From assembly GCF_052057775.1 (NCBI RefSeq), contig NZ_CP195121.1, positions 2,294,001 through 2,358,000 on the forward strand: a stretch of 64,000 bases of DNA, written 5' to 3'. Below the pieces are notes generated by a model, which was given only the letters and a program-made list of their open reading frames with translations, had not been told where the DNA came from and did not search any database. Of this stretch, positions 35,954-46,500 are shown piece by piece. Every line of letters begins with the position of its first letter. The first letter of the stretch is position 1. A program made the translations under genes and the position numbers. Source of the DNA: Methanococcoides sp052057775 (lineage in GTDB: Archaea; Halobacteriota; Methanosarcinia; Methanosarcinales; Methanosarcinaceae).

Positions 35954-37339
35954 ATCCGTTTAGAGAGAGATACACTTGGGGAAGTGAAAGTACCTGAGGA
36001 TGCCTATTACGGCCCTCAGACAACAAGAGCAGTTGAAAATTTCAAGGTCAGTCACCAGAGGCTTCCCCCTTCTTTCATAAAGGCACAGGCTGCAATAAAG
36101 ATAGCATCAGCAAGTGTAAATATGGAAGCTGGAAAACTGGATACCACAAAAGGAGAAGCTATCATCAGGGCTGCATCCGAAGTAAGAAAAGGAAAGTTCG
36201 ATGACCAGTTCGTGGTTGATGCCTTCCAGTCGGGTGCCGGAACCTCACAAAACATGAACGCTAACGAGGTAATTGCAAACCGGGCACTGGAGATACTCGG
36301 TTTTGAAAAAGGACGATACGATGTGATACATCCGAATGACCATGTGAACATGTCTCAGTCCTCAAATGATACCACACACACTGCCATCCACATAGCAGCT
36401 GTGGAGACCATCAATGCAGAACTCATGCCTTCACTGGCGGAAATGCTGATCGTCCTTGCTGAAAAATCCACTGAGTTCATGGGAATCGTCAAACCTGGAA
36501 GAACACACCTGCAGGATGCGGTACCAGTAACAATTGGGCAGGAATTCTCAGGATATGCACAAATGCTGGAACTTGGGATAAAGAGCCTTGAGGTATCCCT
36601 TGATGGACTTTAGGAACTTAACATGGGAGGCACAGCTGTAGGTACCGGACTGAATGCACCGGAGAATTTTGGTCACCTTGCAGTAAAAGAACTGGGTGTT
36701 ATCACCGGACAGGATTTCAGGCTTGCTCATAATCTGTTTGAGGCCACTCAGTCCGCAGAGGCCATTCTCGGAGCATCGGCCGCATTGAGGGGCATTGCCA
36801 TAAGTTTTATCAAGATCGCGAACGACCTGCGGCTTCTTTCAAGCGGTCCGCGAACAGGCATAGGGGAGATCAACCTTCCGGCAGTACAACCCGGTTCGTC
36901 CATCATGCCCGGTAAAGTGAACCCCGTAATGGCCGAGATGATGAACATGGCCTGTTTCCAGATCCTCGGAAATGATACAGCAATAACCATGGCTGCACAG
37001 GCAGGGCAGCTCGAGCTCAATGTATTTACTCCAGTACTTGCCCTCGATCTTCTCAGTTCAATAGAGATACTCACAGGCGCATCCATCTCATTTACGGAAA
37101 AATGTCTTCGCGGGATCACTGTTAACAAGGAGAGATGTGAGGATCTGGCAAACAAGAGCCTCGCCCTTGTTACCATACTGGCTACAAGGATCGGTTATGA
37201 GAAGGCGGCAGAGATCGCACACATTGCACACCGTGAGAACAAGAGCATAATAGATGTCGTGAAAGAAATTGGGATCATGGATGAAAAGGAAGCAGAAGAA
37301 CTTCTTGATCCTAGCACTATGACAGGAACAGGGAAATGA
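35954..37339 (+). CDS. Class II fumarate hydratase with in-frame TAG and non-ATG start
   Basis: The frame from 35954 (ATC, after GGGGGGG at 35943-35949) to TGA at 37337 gives about 461 residues, normal FumC length. The N-terminus (RLERDTLGEVKVPEDAYYGPQT) and the active-site blocks SSNDTTHTA, GRTHLQDAVPVT, GGTAVGTGLN and the signature GSSIMPGKVNPVMAE are intact, with a single TAG at 36611-36613 (codon about 220) and no frameshift. GTG at 35984 is an alternative start that drops ten residues. Fumarase is favoured over aspartase by GGTAVGTG. UAG may be decoded as pyrrolysine, or the gene may be broken; both fit the sequence. The stop overlaps the frdA start. Confidence 0.85.
36611..36613 (+). 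other. In-frame TAG codon in fumarase gene
   Basis: The context is GAT GGA CTT TAG GAA CTT AAC ATG GGA GGC. Reading continues in the same frame for about 241 further codons with intact catalytic motifs. Family members usually have a hydrophobic or aromatic residue here, so a Tyr codon (TAT or TAC) changed to TAG is the simplest origin. Confidence 0.95.
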
Positions 37340-39033
37340 TAGCACATGATGTGGTCGTGATAGGAGGAGGTCTTTCAGGCCTGCGATGTGCCATCGAACT
37401 TCATGAAATGGGAATGGATGTTGCGATCATCTCTAAAGTCCCACCGATTCGCAGCCACTCCGGTGCTGCACAGGGGGGGATTAATGCATCTCTGGGATCC
37501 GACGACAGCTGGGAATCGCATGCATTCGATACCGTAAAAGGAAGTGACTATCTTGCCGACCAGGATGCGGTCGAGATATTGTGCAGGGAAGCTCCGGACA
37601 GGGTACTTGAAATGGAACACTGGGGCACCAATTTCTCAAGGAAGGAGGATGGTACCATTGCACAGCGCCCCTTTGGTGGTGCAGGGTTCCCGAGGACCTG
37701 CTATGCGGGTGACCGGACCGGACACAACCTGCTTCACACACTTCATGAAAGGGTCCTGCGTGCAGGTATCAAGGTATACAGGGAATGGCTTGTGACAAGG
37801 CTGATCATCGAGGATAATCGGTGTCTGGGCTTTGTTGCCATGAAACTGCTCAATTCCGAACTTGAGGTCTTCAAGACAAAGGCAACGGTCCTTGCCACGG
37901 GTGGATATGGACGTATCTACGAGAGATCCACCAATGCCATCATCAACAGGGGATTTGGCATAAGCCTTGCCTACCGGGCAGGAGTGCCTTTGCAGGATAT
38001 GGAATTCGTGCAGTTCCATCCAACAACGCTATGGGGAACCAATATCCTCATCACAGAGGGTGCAAGGGGTGAAGGCGGATATCTCTACAACAAGGACCAT
38101 GAAAGGTTCATGAAGGATTATGCAGCATCCTCAATGGAACTTGCACCAAGAGATATCGTTGCAAGGTCCATTCAGCAGGAGATCGATGAAGGCAGGGGGT
38201 TCCCCGGAGGATATGTACATCTGGACATCACGCACCTGGGGAAAGGCCTTATCGAAGAAAGACTGGGTGGTATCCGGCAGATAGCTATTGATTTTGCTGG
38301 AATTGACCCTGTAGAGGAACCTATTCCCGTACAACCCGGACAGCATTATTCCATGGGCGGCATCAGCTCCAACAGGGATGGGGCAACTCCTGCGAAAGGC
38401 CTGTATGCGATTGGGGAATGTGCTTGCATAAGTGTTCATGGTGCAAACAGGCTTGGAGGAAATTCACTTCTTGATACGGTGGTCTTTGGAAGAAGGGCAG
38501 GAATACATGCAGCTGAATATGTTGCATCATTTGGAGAAGATAAAAATGAAGAGGCAGAAGACAGAAATGACCCTCTGGAACAAGCCCTTAATAACGAAAG
38601 AACTGCGATCTCAGAGATGATGGAAGAAGACGGCGAGAGCTATTACAGCATCAGCGAGGAACTGAAGAAGACAATGCAGGAGAATGTCGGTGTCTTCAGA
38701 GAAAAGAAGAAGCTTGAGAAGGCTCTCGAGGATATCAAAAAGCTGGAAGAGAGGGCGAGATCACTCAGGGTAAGAACCACTGCAAAGGAGTTCAACCTTG
38801 AACTGCTCAATGCCATCGAACTCAGGGGGATGCTGGACCTGGCACATGTCATCACCCTGGGAGCACTGGTGCGTGAGGAAAGCAGGGGTGCACATTACAG
38901 GACGGACTTCCTTGAAAGGGATGATGAGAACTGGCTGAAGCACACACTCGCCTACCTGACACCGGAAGGACCACGGCTCGAATACAAGGATGTCACCATT
39001 ACGAGGTTACAGCCACAAAAGAGGTCGTACTGA
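37336..39033 (+). CDS. Fumarate reductase/succinate dehydrogenase flavoprotein subunit (TfrA-like)
   Basis: A 565-residue flavoprotein. FAD-binding GGGLSG is at 10-15, the covalent-flavin-type motif RSHSGAAQGG has H41, and the substrate/active-site segments are HYSMGGI and HGANRLGGNSLLD. ATG overlaps the fumarase TGA (ATGA). The neighbouring FrdB lacks CCG modules and no membrane anchor gene is nearby, so the complex is probably soluble. In methanogens such enzymes (thiol:fumarate reductase type) supply succinate for biosynthesis. The electron donor is open. Confidence 0.92.
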   Translation: MIAHDVVVIGGGLSGLRCAIELHEMGMDVAIISKVPPIRSHSGAAQGGINASLGSDDSWESHAFDTVKGSDYLADQDAVEILCREAPDRVLEMEHWGTNFSRKEDGTIAQRPFGGAGFPRTCYAGDRTGHNLLHTLHERVLRAGIKVYREWLVTRLIIEDNRCLGFVAMKLLNSELEVFKTKATVLATGGYGRIYERSTNAIINRGFGISLAYRAGVPLQDMEFVQFHPTTLWGTNILITEGARGEGGYLYNKDHERFMKDYAASSMELAPRDIVARSIQQEIDEGRGFPGGYVHLDITHLGKGLIEERLGGIRQIAIDFAGIDPVEEPIPVQPGQHYSMGGISSNRDGATPAKGLYAIGECACISVHGANRLGGNSLLDTVVFGRRAGIHAAEYVASFGEDKNEEAEDRNDPLEQALNNERTAISEMMEEDGESYYSISEELKKTMQENVGVFREKKKLEKALEDIKKLEERARSLRVRTTAKEFNLELLNAIELRGMLDLAHVITLGALVREESRGAHYRTDFLERDDENWLKHTLAYLTPEGPRLEYKDVTITRLQPQKRSY

Positions 39034-39791
39034 TGATGAAACTAAAGATCAGGAGACAGGAAGGGAAAAAGTCCTGGTATGAGGTCTTTGAGGTTGAGGA
39101 ACGACCCGGTATGACCGTTCTGGAAGCATTGTTCCATGTCCAGGAAAAGCTTGACGGAAGCCTGACATTCCGATACTCATGCAGGGGTGCCGTCTGTGGA
39201 AGCTGTGGAATGCTTATCAACAGAGTTCCAAGACTTGCGTGCAGGACACAGGTATCTGAGCTTCGAAAGGAACCGACCAACGAGGGAAACCCCGAAGTGC
39301 TGATCGCGAACAGGAAGACTGAAGAGAACAATGATGAGATACTGATCGAACCACTTCCAGATCTGGAGGTCATACGCGACCTGGTGGTGGATATGGAAGT
39401 ATTCTATTCCCTGCTTGACAACGTAAGACCCTGGCTTGAGGTAAAAGAGGATGTTCCAGAGAAAGAGAACATAATTGACCATGAGATGCAGCTAATGATT
39501 GAGCAATATACTAACTGCATCCTCTGTGCGATATGCCACGGATCATGTCCTGTTGCTGCAAGAGATAAAAAGTACTACGGACCGGCAGCACTTGCAAAGG
39601 CATGGCGTTTTGACCTTGACCCAAGGGAAGATGAAAAGCACAGGGAACAGCGTCGTGATATTGTGGATTCGGTATCTGGAGTCTGGGGATGCGATACTGT
39701 TTACAGGTGTGTTGCAGTATGCCCGAAGAAAGTAGCACCAACTCAGGGTATAAACGAACTTCGCAAAAGGATAGAGCTAACTGAAAAATAA
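39033..39791 (+). CDS. Fumarate reductase/succinate dehydrogenase iron-sulfur subunit
   Basis: A 252-residue protein. C50, C55, C58 and C70 form a plant-type 2Fe-2S site (YSCRGAVCGSCGM). CILCAICHGSCPVA and CVAVCPKKVAP provide the two further cluster motifs, as in SdhB/FrdB. Methanogen TfrB is much longer with C-terminal CCG domains; this one ends after the ferredoxin part, like SdhB. The start overlaps the frdA stop by one base. A 176-bp gap follows before topA. Confidence 0.92.
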   Translation: MMKLKIRRQEGKKSWYEVFEVEERPGMTVLEALFHVQEKLDGSLTFRYSCRGAVCGSCGMLINRVPRLACRTQVSELRKEPTNEGNPEVLIANRKTEENNDEILIEPLPDLEVIRDLVVDMEVFYSLLDNVRPWLEVKEDVPEKENIIDHEMQLMIEQYTNCILCAICHGSCPVAARDKKYYGPAALAKAWRFDLDPREDEKHREQRRDIVDSVSGVWGCDTVYRCVAVCPKKVAPTQGINELRKRIELTEK

Positions 39792-39967
39792 GGAGAGAAG
39801 AACAGATGAACTGTTATTGTCACATTAATAGTAGCACACTAATATATTTGTGCGATACAAAACTTTTTATTATATAAAGATTTTTCAACATCTGCATACT
39901 TATTATATCTACATTGGCAACATATTGACGTTTATATAATTACAAATTGATCATATCGGAGTTTTCG

Positions 39968-42190
39968 ATGCATCTTATCATAGCAGAAAAGCACATTGCG
40001 GCTAAAAGGATAGCAACTATCCTTGCCCCCACGAAGCCAAAACAGGTACGTGTCAGCGGAATGGATACTTACGAGTACAATGACGAAGACAGGACTGTCG
40101 TAATGGGGCTTAGCGGACATATTGTTCAGCTGGACTTCCCGAAAGCGTACAACAACTGGCAGAAAGTAGAGTCAAGGGAACTTATCGATGCAGAGATCAT
40201 CACAACACCAACACATGTGAAGATCGTGAGCGCACTCAAGAAGCTTGGAAAGGAAGCAACCCATGTGACCATTGCTACTGACTACGACAGGGAAGGAGAG
40301 CTGATAGGTGTCGAAGCACTGGAGATCATCCGGAATGTGAACCCGGATGTAAAGTTCGACCGTGTCTTCTACAGTGCAATCACAAAGAAAGAAATAGATG
40401 ATGCTTTTGCAAATCCCGCATCTGTTGACTTCGATCTTGCTGATGCGGGCCATTCCAGACAGGTCATCGACCTCGTGTGGGGTGCATCACTTACAAGATA
40501 TCTTTCGATCTCAGCCGGCAGGCTGGGCAAACTTTTCCTTTCGGTAGGAAGGGTTCAGTCACCCACCCTCGCACTGATCGTTGACAAAGAAAAGGAAAGG
40601 CAGGACTTTGTCCCGAAACCGTACTGGGAGATCTATGCCACCCTCAAGGACAAGAGTGGCGAGCTGTTCAATGTCCAGCACAAGACCCAGAAGTTCTGGG
40701 ATAAGGAAGAGGCTGAAAAGGTAATGGACATCATCGGTGACAATGCAACGGTCTCCTCTGTTGAAAAGGCAAAGAAGAAAGACAAACCACCTACCCCGTT
40801 CAACACCACCGAGTTCATTGGTGCTGCAAGCTCCATCGGTTATTCGGCCGCCAATGCAATGAGAATCGCTGAATCACTCTATACCAACGGTTTCATCTCA
40901 TATCCGAGGACCGATAACACAGTCTATCCGGAATCCATCGACATGAGAGCACAGATAGAGATATTCAAGAAAGGTACTTTCAAGGAATATGCAGAAAAAC
41001 TCCTTGCTAAGGAAAATCTCGTTCCTACCCGTGGTAAGAAAGAGACCACCGACCACCCCCCTATCTATCCTGCATCACTTGCAAAGAAGAGTGAGCTCAA
41101 TGACCAGGAGTGGAAGCTCTACGAGCTGGTGGTCAGAAGGTTCTTCGCAACATTTGCCGAAGAGGCCGAATGGGAAACACTGAAGGTCAGGTTTGACATC
41201 GAGGGAGAAGAGTTCAAGGCGAACGGTGCAAGGCTACTCCATGCAGGATGGCGCTGGTACTATCCATACAATGCACCTCAGGACAGGCTCCTTCCTGCCC
41301 TGGAAGAAGGTGATGTGCTCAGTATAAAGAGTAAGGAGATGCTGGACAAGGAGACACAACCACCCGGAAGATACGGACAGGGTAGGCTCATCAAGCTTAT
41401 GGAAGAGCTGGGACTTGGTACAAAGGCAACACGCCACGATATCATCAGCAAGCTCTATTCAAGGGCATACGTTCACGGAAACCCGCTTCAGCCTACTAAG
41501 ACAGCTTTTGCTGTTGTAGAGGCCCTTGAGAAATATGCACCTACCATCACAAAACATGACATGACGAGCAAGCTGGAAGAGGATATGGACCGTATTGCAG
41601 AAGGCAAGATCAAGGAAGATAAGGTCCTTAAAGAATCAAGGAAGATGCTCGATAATGTGTTCGCGGAATTCGAGGAGAACGCAGAAAACATATCAGAATC
41701 CTTGCGGGCAGGTCTTCGTGAGGATAAGGTCATCGGAATCTGTCAGGAATGTGGTTCAAAGCTCATGGTAAGACGCTCAAAGAGGGGAGCAAGGTTCATC
41801 GGCTGTGAAGGATATCCGGACTGTAATTTCTCACTTCCGCTTCCAAAGAGCGGACAGGTCATTGTCACTGACAAGACATGTGAAGAGCACGGGATCAACC
41901 ACATCAAGATAATAAATGCCGGTAAAAGACCATGGGAACTTGGTTGCCCGCAATGTAATTTCCTGGAATGGAAGAGATCACAGGAAGAAGAGAAACGCAA
42001 GCAGCCTGAAACCCCGAGACCCGAGAATATCACTGATGTTCCCGGTATCGGAAAAGTTACAGCCAAAAAGCTGGAGGAAGCAGGTATCTCAAATGTGAAT
42101 GAACTTGAGGAAGCGGATGCCATAGAACTTTCAAAGAACACCGGGATCTCCGTGGGAAAGATAATGAAGTGGCAGGAAGCAATTGAATAA
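39968..42190 (+). CDS. topA: DNA topoisomerase I (type IA)
   Basis: A 740-residue protein from ATG 39968 (GGAG at 39957-39960); a start seven codons upstream is less likely. Toprim at 1-130 (LIIAEKHIAAKRIA, ATDYDREGELIG). The catalytic tyrosine is in GFISYPRTD. A zinc finger CQEC...CEGYPDC and another CEEH...CPQC lie near residues 595-665. The C-terminus has a helix-hairpin-helix-type region (VPGIGKVTAKKLEEAG). It relaxes negative supercoils. Confidence 0.95.
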   Translation: MHLIIAEKHIAAKRIATILAPTKPKQVRVSGMDTYEYNDEDRTVVMGLSGHIVQLDFPKAYNNWQKVESRELIDAEIITTPTHVKIVSALKKLGKEATHVTIATDYDREGELIGVEALEIIRNVNPDVKFDRVFYSAITKKEIDDAFANPASVDFDLADAGHSRQVIDLVWGASLTRYLSISAGRLGKLFLSVGRVQSPTLALIVDKEKERQDFVPKPYWEIYATLKDKSGELFNVQHKTQKFWDKEEAEKVMDIIGDNATVSSVEKAKKKDKPPTPFNTTEFIGAASSIGYSAANAMRIAESLYTNGFISYPRTDNTVYPESIDMRAQIEIFKKGTFKEYAEKLLAKENLVPTRGKKETTDHPPIYPASLAKKSELNDQEWKLYELVVRRFFATFAEEAEWETLKVRFDIEGEEFKANGARLLHAGWRWYYPYNAPQDRLLPALEEGDVLSIKSKEMLDKETQPPGRYGQGRLIKLMEELGLGTKATRHDIISKLYSRAYVHGNPLQPTKTAFAVVEALEKYAPTITKHDMTSKLEEDMDRIAEGKIKEDKVLKESRKMLDNVFAEFEENAENISESLRAGLREDKVIGICQECGSKLMVRRSKRGARFIGCEGYPDCNFSLPLPKSGQVIVTDKTCEEHGINHIKIINAGKRPWELGCPQCNFLEWKRSQEEEKRKQPETPRPENITDVPGIGKVTAKKLEEAGISNVNELEEADAIELSKNTGISVGKIMKWQEAIE

Positions 42191-42211
42191 ACAAACAAAA
42201 GAAGTGGTAAA

Positions 42212-43447
42212 ATGAAACTGGGATTCAAAGGCGGTTGTAAGGAAGTCGGACGTTCTGCAATTACTGTGAATGACGAGATACTGGTCGATTACGGGATAAA
42301 ACCGGGAGAAGAGACACTTTACCCCGCGAATGATATCCAACCTAAAGCGGTCTTTGTTTCACATGGACATCTGGACCACTGTGGTGCTGTTGCGAACCTC
42401 ATGGACATGAAACCCGATCTTTTCATGACACCACCTACTGCAGACCTTGCACACATACTGGCAAAAGACACTCTATCAATAGCAGAAAGGGAAGGAAGAG
42501 GCGTACCATTCACCGGCTGGGAACTCCAGCAGATGACACTTTGCACTAAAAAGGTTGACTACGGCATAGAATTCCATACCCACGGCTATACTGCACAGTT
42601 CTATAATGCAGGACACATCCCGGGCTCCTCAGCAATATATCTTGAAAAGGAAGGAAAGAGCATAATCTATACAGGTGATATTAACACCCGTGACACAAGA
42701 CTTGTGCCTGCAGCAGATGAACTTCCGGGAGCAACTGCTCTCATAACAGAGAGCACATACTTCAATGAGGACCACCCCTCCAGAAAGGATACAGAAAGGG
42801 AGTTCATCGACTCCCTGAAGGATACACTTGACATGGGAGGAAATGTACTGATCCCTGCCTTCGGAATAGGCAGGACACAGGAAATACTCATGCTCCTCAG
42901 TGAACATGGAATTCCCTGCTATGTGGACGGAATGGGTGTGGGAATATACAAACTCCTGATGAAGTATCCGGATTACCTGAAGAACCACACACACCTGAAA
43001 CATGCATTTGACAAGGCAATAATTGTCAAGGGAAGAAAAAGGGCAAGTGTTTCACTCCACGGTTCTGTTATCGTGACCACTGCCGGAATGCTTAATGGCG
43101 GACCCGTACTTTACTATCTCGACCAGCTCTACAAGGACCCGAAATCCAAGATCATGCTCACAGGATACCAGGTGGAAGGCACCAACGGAAGAATGCTGCT
43201 CGACACAGGCATCATTGAGAACGATGGAATCATCCAGCAGGTCCGCATGAAAGTAGAGCAGTATGACTTCTCAGCCCACTGCGGCGACCGTGAACTTAAG
43301 CAGCTTGTAAAAGAGTTCTGTGACAAAGGTGGAGAAAAGGTCTTCCCTATGCATGGCGAGAACGCTGAAGAGTTTGCTACATGGGTCACTGAAGAGATGG
43401 GAGTAGAAGGATATGCTCCTGCCAACGGTGAAGAGATCACAATATAA
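42212..43447 (+). CDS. MBL/beta-CASP ribonuclease, aCPSF2-like
   Basis: A 411-residue protein. Zinc motif HGHLDHCG near residues 49-56, then YTGDINTRDTRL, the beta-CASP region (ESTYFNEDHPSR, LIPAFGIGRTQE, VTTAGMLNGGP), and the terminal HGENAEEFATWV. The absence of N-terminal KH domains makes it aCPSF2-like rather than aCPSF1. Such enzymes act as 5'-3' exo- and/or endoribonucleases in archaeal RNA processing. topA is 21 bp upstream; the two are likely cotranscribed. Confidence 0.92.
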   Translation: MKLGFKGGCKEVGRSAITVNDEILVDYGIKPGEETLYPANDIQPKAVFVSHGHLDHCGAVANLMDMKPDLFMTPPTADLAHILAKDTLSIAEREGRGVPFTGWELQQMTLCTKKVDYGIEFHTHGYTAQFYNAGHIPGSSAIYLEKEGKSIIYTGDINTRDTRLVPAADELPGATALITESTYFNEDHPSRKDTEREFIDSLKDTLDMGGNVLIPAFGIGRTQEILMLLSEHGIPCYVDGMGVGIYKLLMKYPDYLKNHTHLKHAFDKAIIVKGRKRASVSLHGSVIVTTAGMLNGGPVLYYLDQLYKDPKSKIMLTGYQVEGTNGRMLLDTGIIENDGIIQQVRMKVEQYDFSAHCGDRELKQLVKEFCDKGGEKVFPMHGENAEEFATWVTEEMGVEGYAPANGEEITI

Positions 43448-43469
43448 TTTGCACAGGACACGATCAATG

Positions 43470-43504
43470 AATTGTAGCTTTAAAGGCTGCAATTCCACTT
43501 TTTT
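43470..43504 (+). terminator. Hairpin plus T-run after the aCPSF2-like gene
   Basis: AATTGTAGC and GCTGCAATT pair at 8 of 9 positions with a 7-nt loop, followed by CCACTTTTTT. It lies between convergent genes and probably ends transcription of topA/aCPSF2. Confidence 0.55.
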
Positions 43505-43534
43505 AGAAGTGACTCAAGGTTGGTGTTAAGCAGA

Positions 43535-46500
43535 TCAGGTAGTTATCCTGTTGTAAAGCATCGGAAGCCTTTCCGGCAATGTGGCTGCATTATCGATTAT
43601 GGTGTAGCCCACATCTGAGAAGATAGAGTCAAGGTACTCTCCCCCCTCACTGTCAACAGTAATACAGAAGAAGTGCATCCCAAGGGCATTTCCCTCCTGT
43701 ATTGCAACCCTTGTATCCTCAATCGCGATCTTTCCCTGATATTTACCATCAGCAAAACCAAGATCATAAGGATCGCCATCAGAAAGCAGTACTAGGAGCT
43801 TGACCTTTGCTTCAACTGCCTTGAGCTTTGAGATGGAGTGCCTTATGGCAGCACCAAGCCTTGTGTTCAATGCCGGCTCAAGGGCACTGATCCTGCATTC
43901 CGCTTCTTGTGAGAAGGTCTCATCGAACTCCTTTATTGTATAGAACTCGACATCAGACCTCGTATTCCCGGAAAAGGCTGCTATTGCATACTTGTCACCT
44001 ATGCTTTCAAGTGCCTGTGTCATTATTATAAGGGAATCCTTTTCCACATCAAGGATACGACGCCCGTTTTCCAGCTTCTTCTTCGTTGATGCGCTAATGT
44101 CCAGAAGGAAAAGTGTGGCCACATCCCTCTCCCGCTTGTCCCTTCTTATGTAAAGGCGATCCGTCGGGTTGATACCGGATTTCCGGTCAGCAAATGCCTC
44201 TATCATGGCATCAAGATCAAAATCATCCCCGTCCAGCTGCCTGCGTAACCTGCGAAAAGATTCCGGTTTCATCATCTTGAAAATCCGGTTGATCTGGGTG
44301 ATCTCACGTGCATAATGTGCCCTTGACCCAAGGTAGAAATCATTGTCACTACCGGATGGAGATACTTCATAGACAGTACACCAGTCATTCTTGTAGTCCT
44401 GAATTCCGGAATCCCATTCATCGTAACTATAACTTCCAAGCACTTCCCAGTTCTTCGAATTTGCATATTCGGGACCTTTACCCGACCTTTCCTCCATCAG
44501 TTCCTTATCATCCGGCAATGTGGTCCGGGGAATAAAAGATTCCATCACCTGTTCCGTGAAGTTCTCATTGTTGCTTCTGGTGATACTCACCGAACCAACA
44601 CCAATTCCACGATATTCAAAATTTCTTACAGGTTCATATTCCAGCAATTCCAGAGGACAAAATCGATAGGTAAGCATGTCATAGATATCGAAAGTTGCTT
44701 TAATTGAATCGAGTGTGGAAGAATCTGGCCTGAAAACGTGTCCCACAAGTATTTCCCGGATACGGTCCAGAATCTCCCTTAGATCCTCACCTATGCAGAA
44801 TGACGGTTCAACATCCACAGACGTAAGCAAAAGGGATTCCATGAACTTACTAATATCAGATATAGGAACAGGTCTTTTTTGAGACATCTGAGTACGTACG
44901 TCCTCAAACTCCCGGCGTATTCCCCTGTAAAGGGAAGTCGTCATGTATTCCACCCTTGCATCCTCTATGATCCCCATTATGTCGGCTGCGATGAACGGTG
45001 CGGGGAGTTTTCCGATGATAGCTGCAATTATGGAAATATCAAAAAAAGAAGCTTCTGAAACCGGAACATCACATCTCCCCTCTGATATATTTGTAAATTC
45101 AGACAGCCGAATACCCCTCTTATCCAGCAGAGATAGAACATCCCCTTGTCCAAAAGATGAAGTTCCGAACTGGATGTGACCCACCTCATGCATCAAGCTC
45201 AGTTTATAGATAGTAAAGTTCTCCTCAAAATCACCGTATCCCTTTATAGTAGGTTCCAGATAGATCGTCCTGCCTGATACGATAGGGTTTGGATACATGC
45301 TGAAATCGCCGGGAAAGAAGCTCTTTGATCGTATGGTGAAATTAACTCCTGCGATACCCAATGAATAATATTTGAGCACCTTTGAAACACGTTTGAGGGC
45401 CACACCGCTCATCAGTTTTTCAGCAAAGCCGGTCGCACTCTTTGATCTCAGAGAGAAATAGGACCTTCCGCCACTTCTGTCCGACAATAGAATTGAGATC
45501 CCGTTCTTTGCCCATTCATCAAGCTCGGTTACATCGAGATCCTTTAAAAGTGAAGGTGAATTCCTGAAGAGATTGAATGCGCTTTCACTATCGATTTCGA
45601 ATACATCAAGGCCGGTGTGAACCCATTTTTCGATCTCCCTGGGATGTATGTTGAGTAGCACATCCGACAGTATCGAGAAATAGATACCTGCAAGCATACT
45701 GTTCTTTTCTCCAAGAAGCTTTGCATTGGAGAATATGACCGAATAATATTTCCTGTCTGTGTTCTTCAATACAGAAAGAGAACTGTGGTAATAGTTCGAA
45801 CCATAGAATGTCGAGCTCCGGGAAATGCTCATCCCGGCAGACAACCACTCTTCAAACTCTTCTCCTTCCAGATGAGTAAGCGCCTCAGGTGCATTTTCAA
45901 AGAAGCTTTCAACACATCTCCAGCAGATATGAGTAAGTTTCACACCAATATCGATAAGATGTCTTGTATCCTCCCGGTCATACCTTCGGAGATCCTTTTC
46001 AAGCCCCCGGAGAACAGAATCATAGAAAGTTATTATAGCCTCATGCTCCTCGTGTGAAAAGAGATCTTTGCCCATCCCCATGTACTCTTCAAGTTCTGAA
46101 ATATCGATCCTGCCTATGAACTTTGGTGTTCGTTTCAGGAACAGATCCCCTGTTTCAATATCACCATCCGCAAGCTCCTTTCCTATGTGCACCCACTCGT
46201 CGAATTCGCTTTTGCTGATGGCGGCCACCACAAGAGGGGCGATTGAGAAGAACGTTAGAAAGAGATGAGGATCTATATCGGAAAAGCTCTTTGATCTTAA
46301 CAAAATGATCTTTCGCTGATGTTCAGGCAGAACAGAAAATACATCTGCTGTCTGTTCGATAAAGTCAACAGCAACCTTCCATTTTCTTCCTGCCACATCT
46401 TTTGCTATCGGATACCAGATATCCAGCATATCCCTATCCATCAAAGAGTAGAGATCTCCGATACTTTCAAGAAATGCCTTTCCAGCACCCGGGTTCAGGG

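Noticed and set aside
36623..37339. Separate gene beginning at ATG 36623 (C-terminal fumarase)
   Set aside because: It is in the same frame as the preceding part and starts inside a conserved active-site region; no Shine-Dalgarno is positioned for it. One gene with an internal TAG explains it better.
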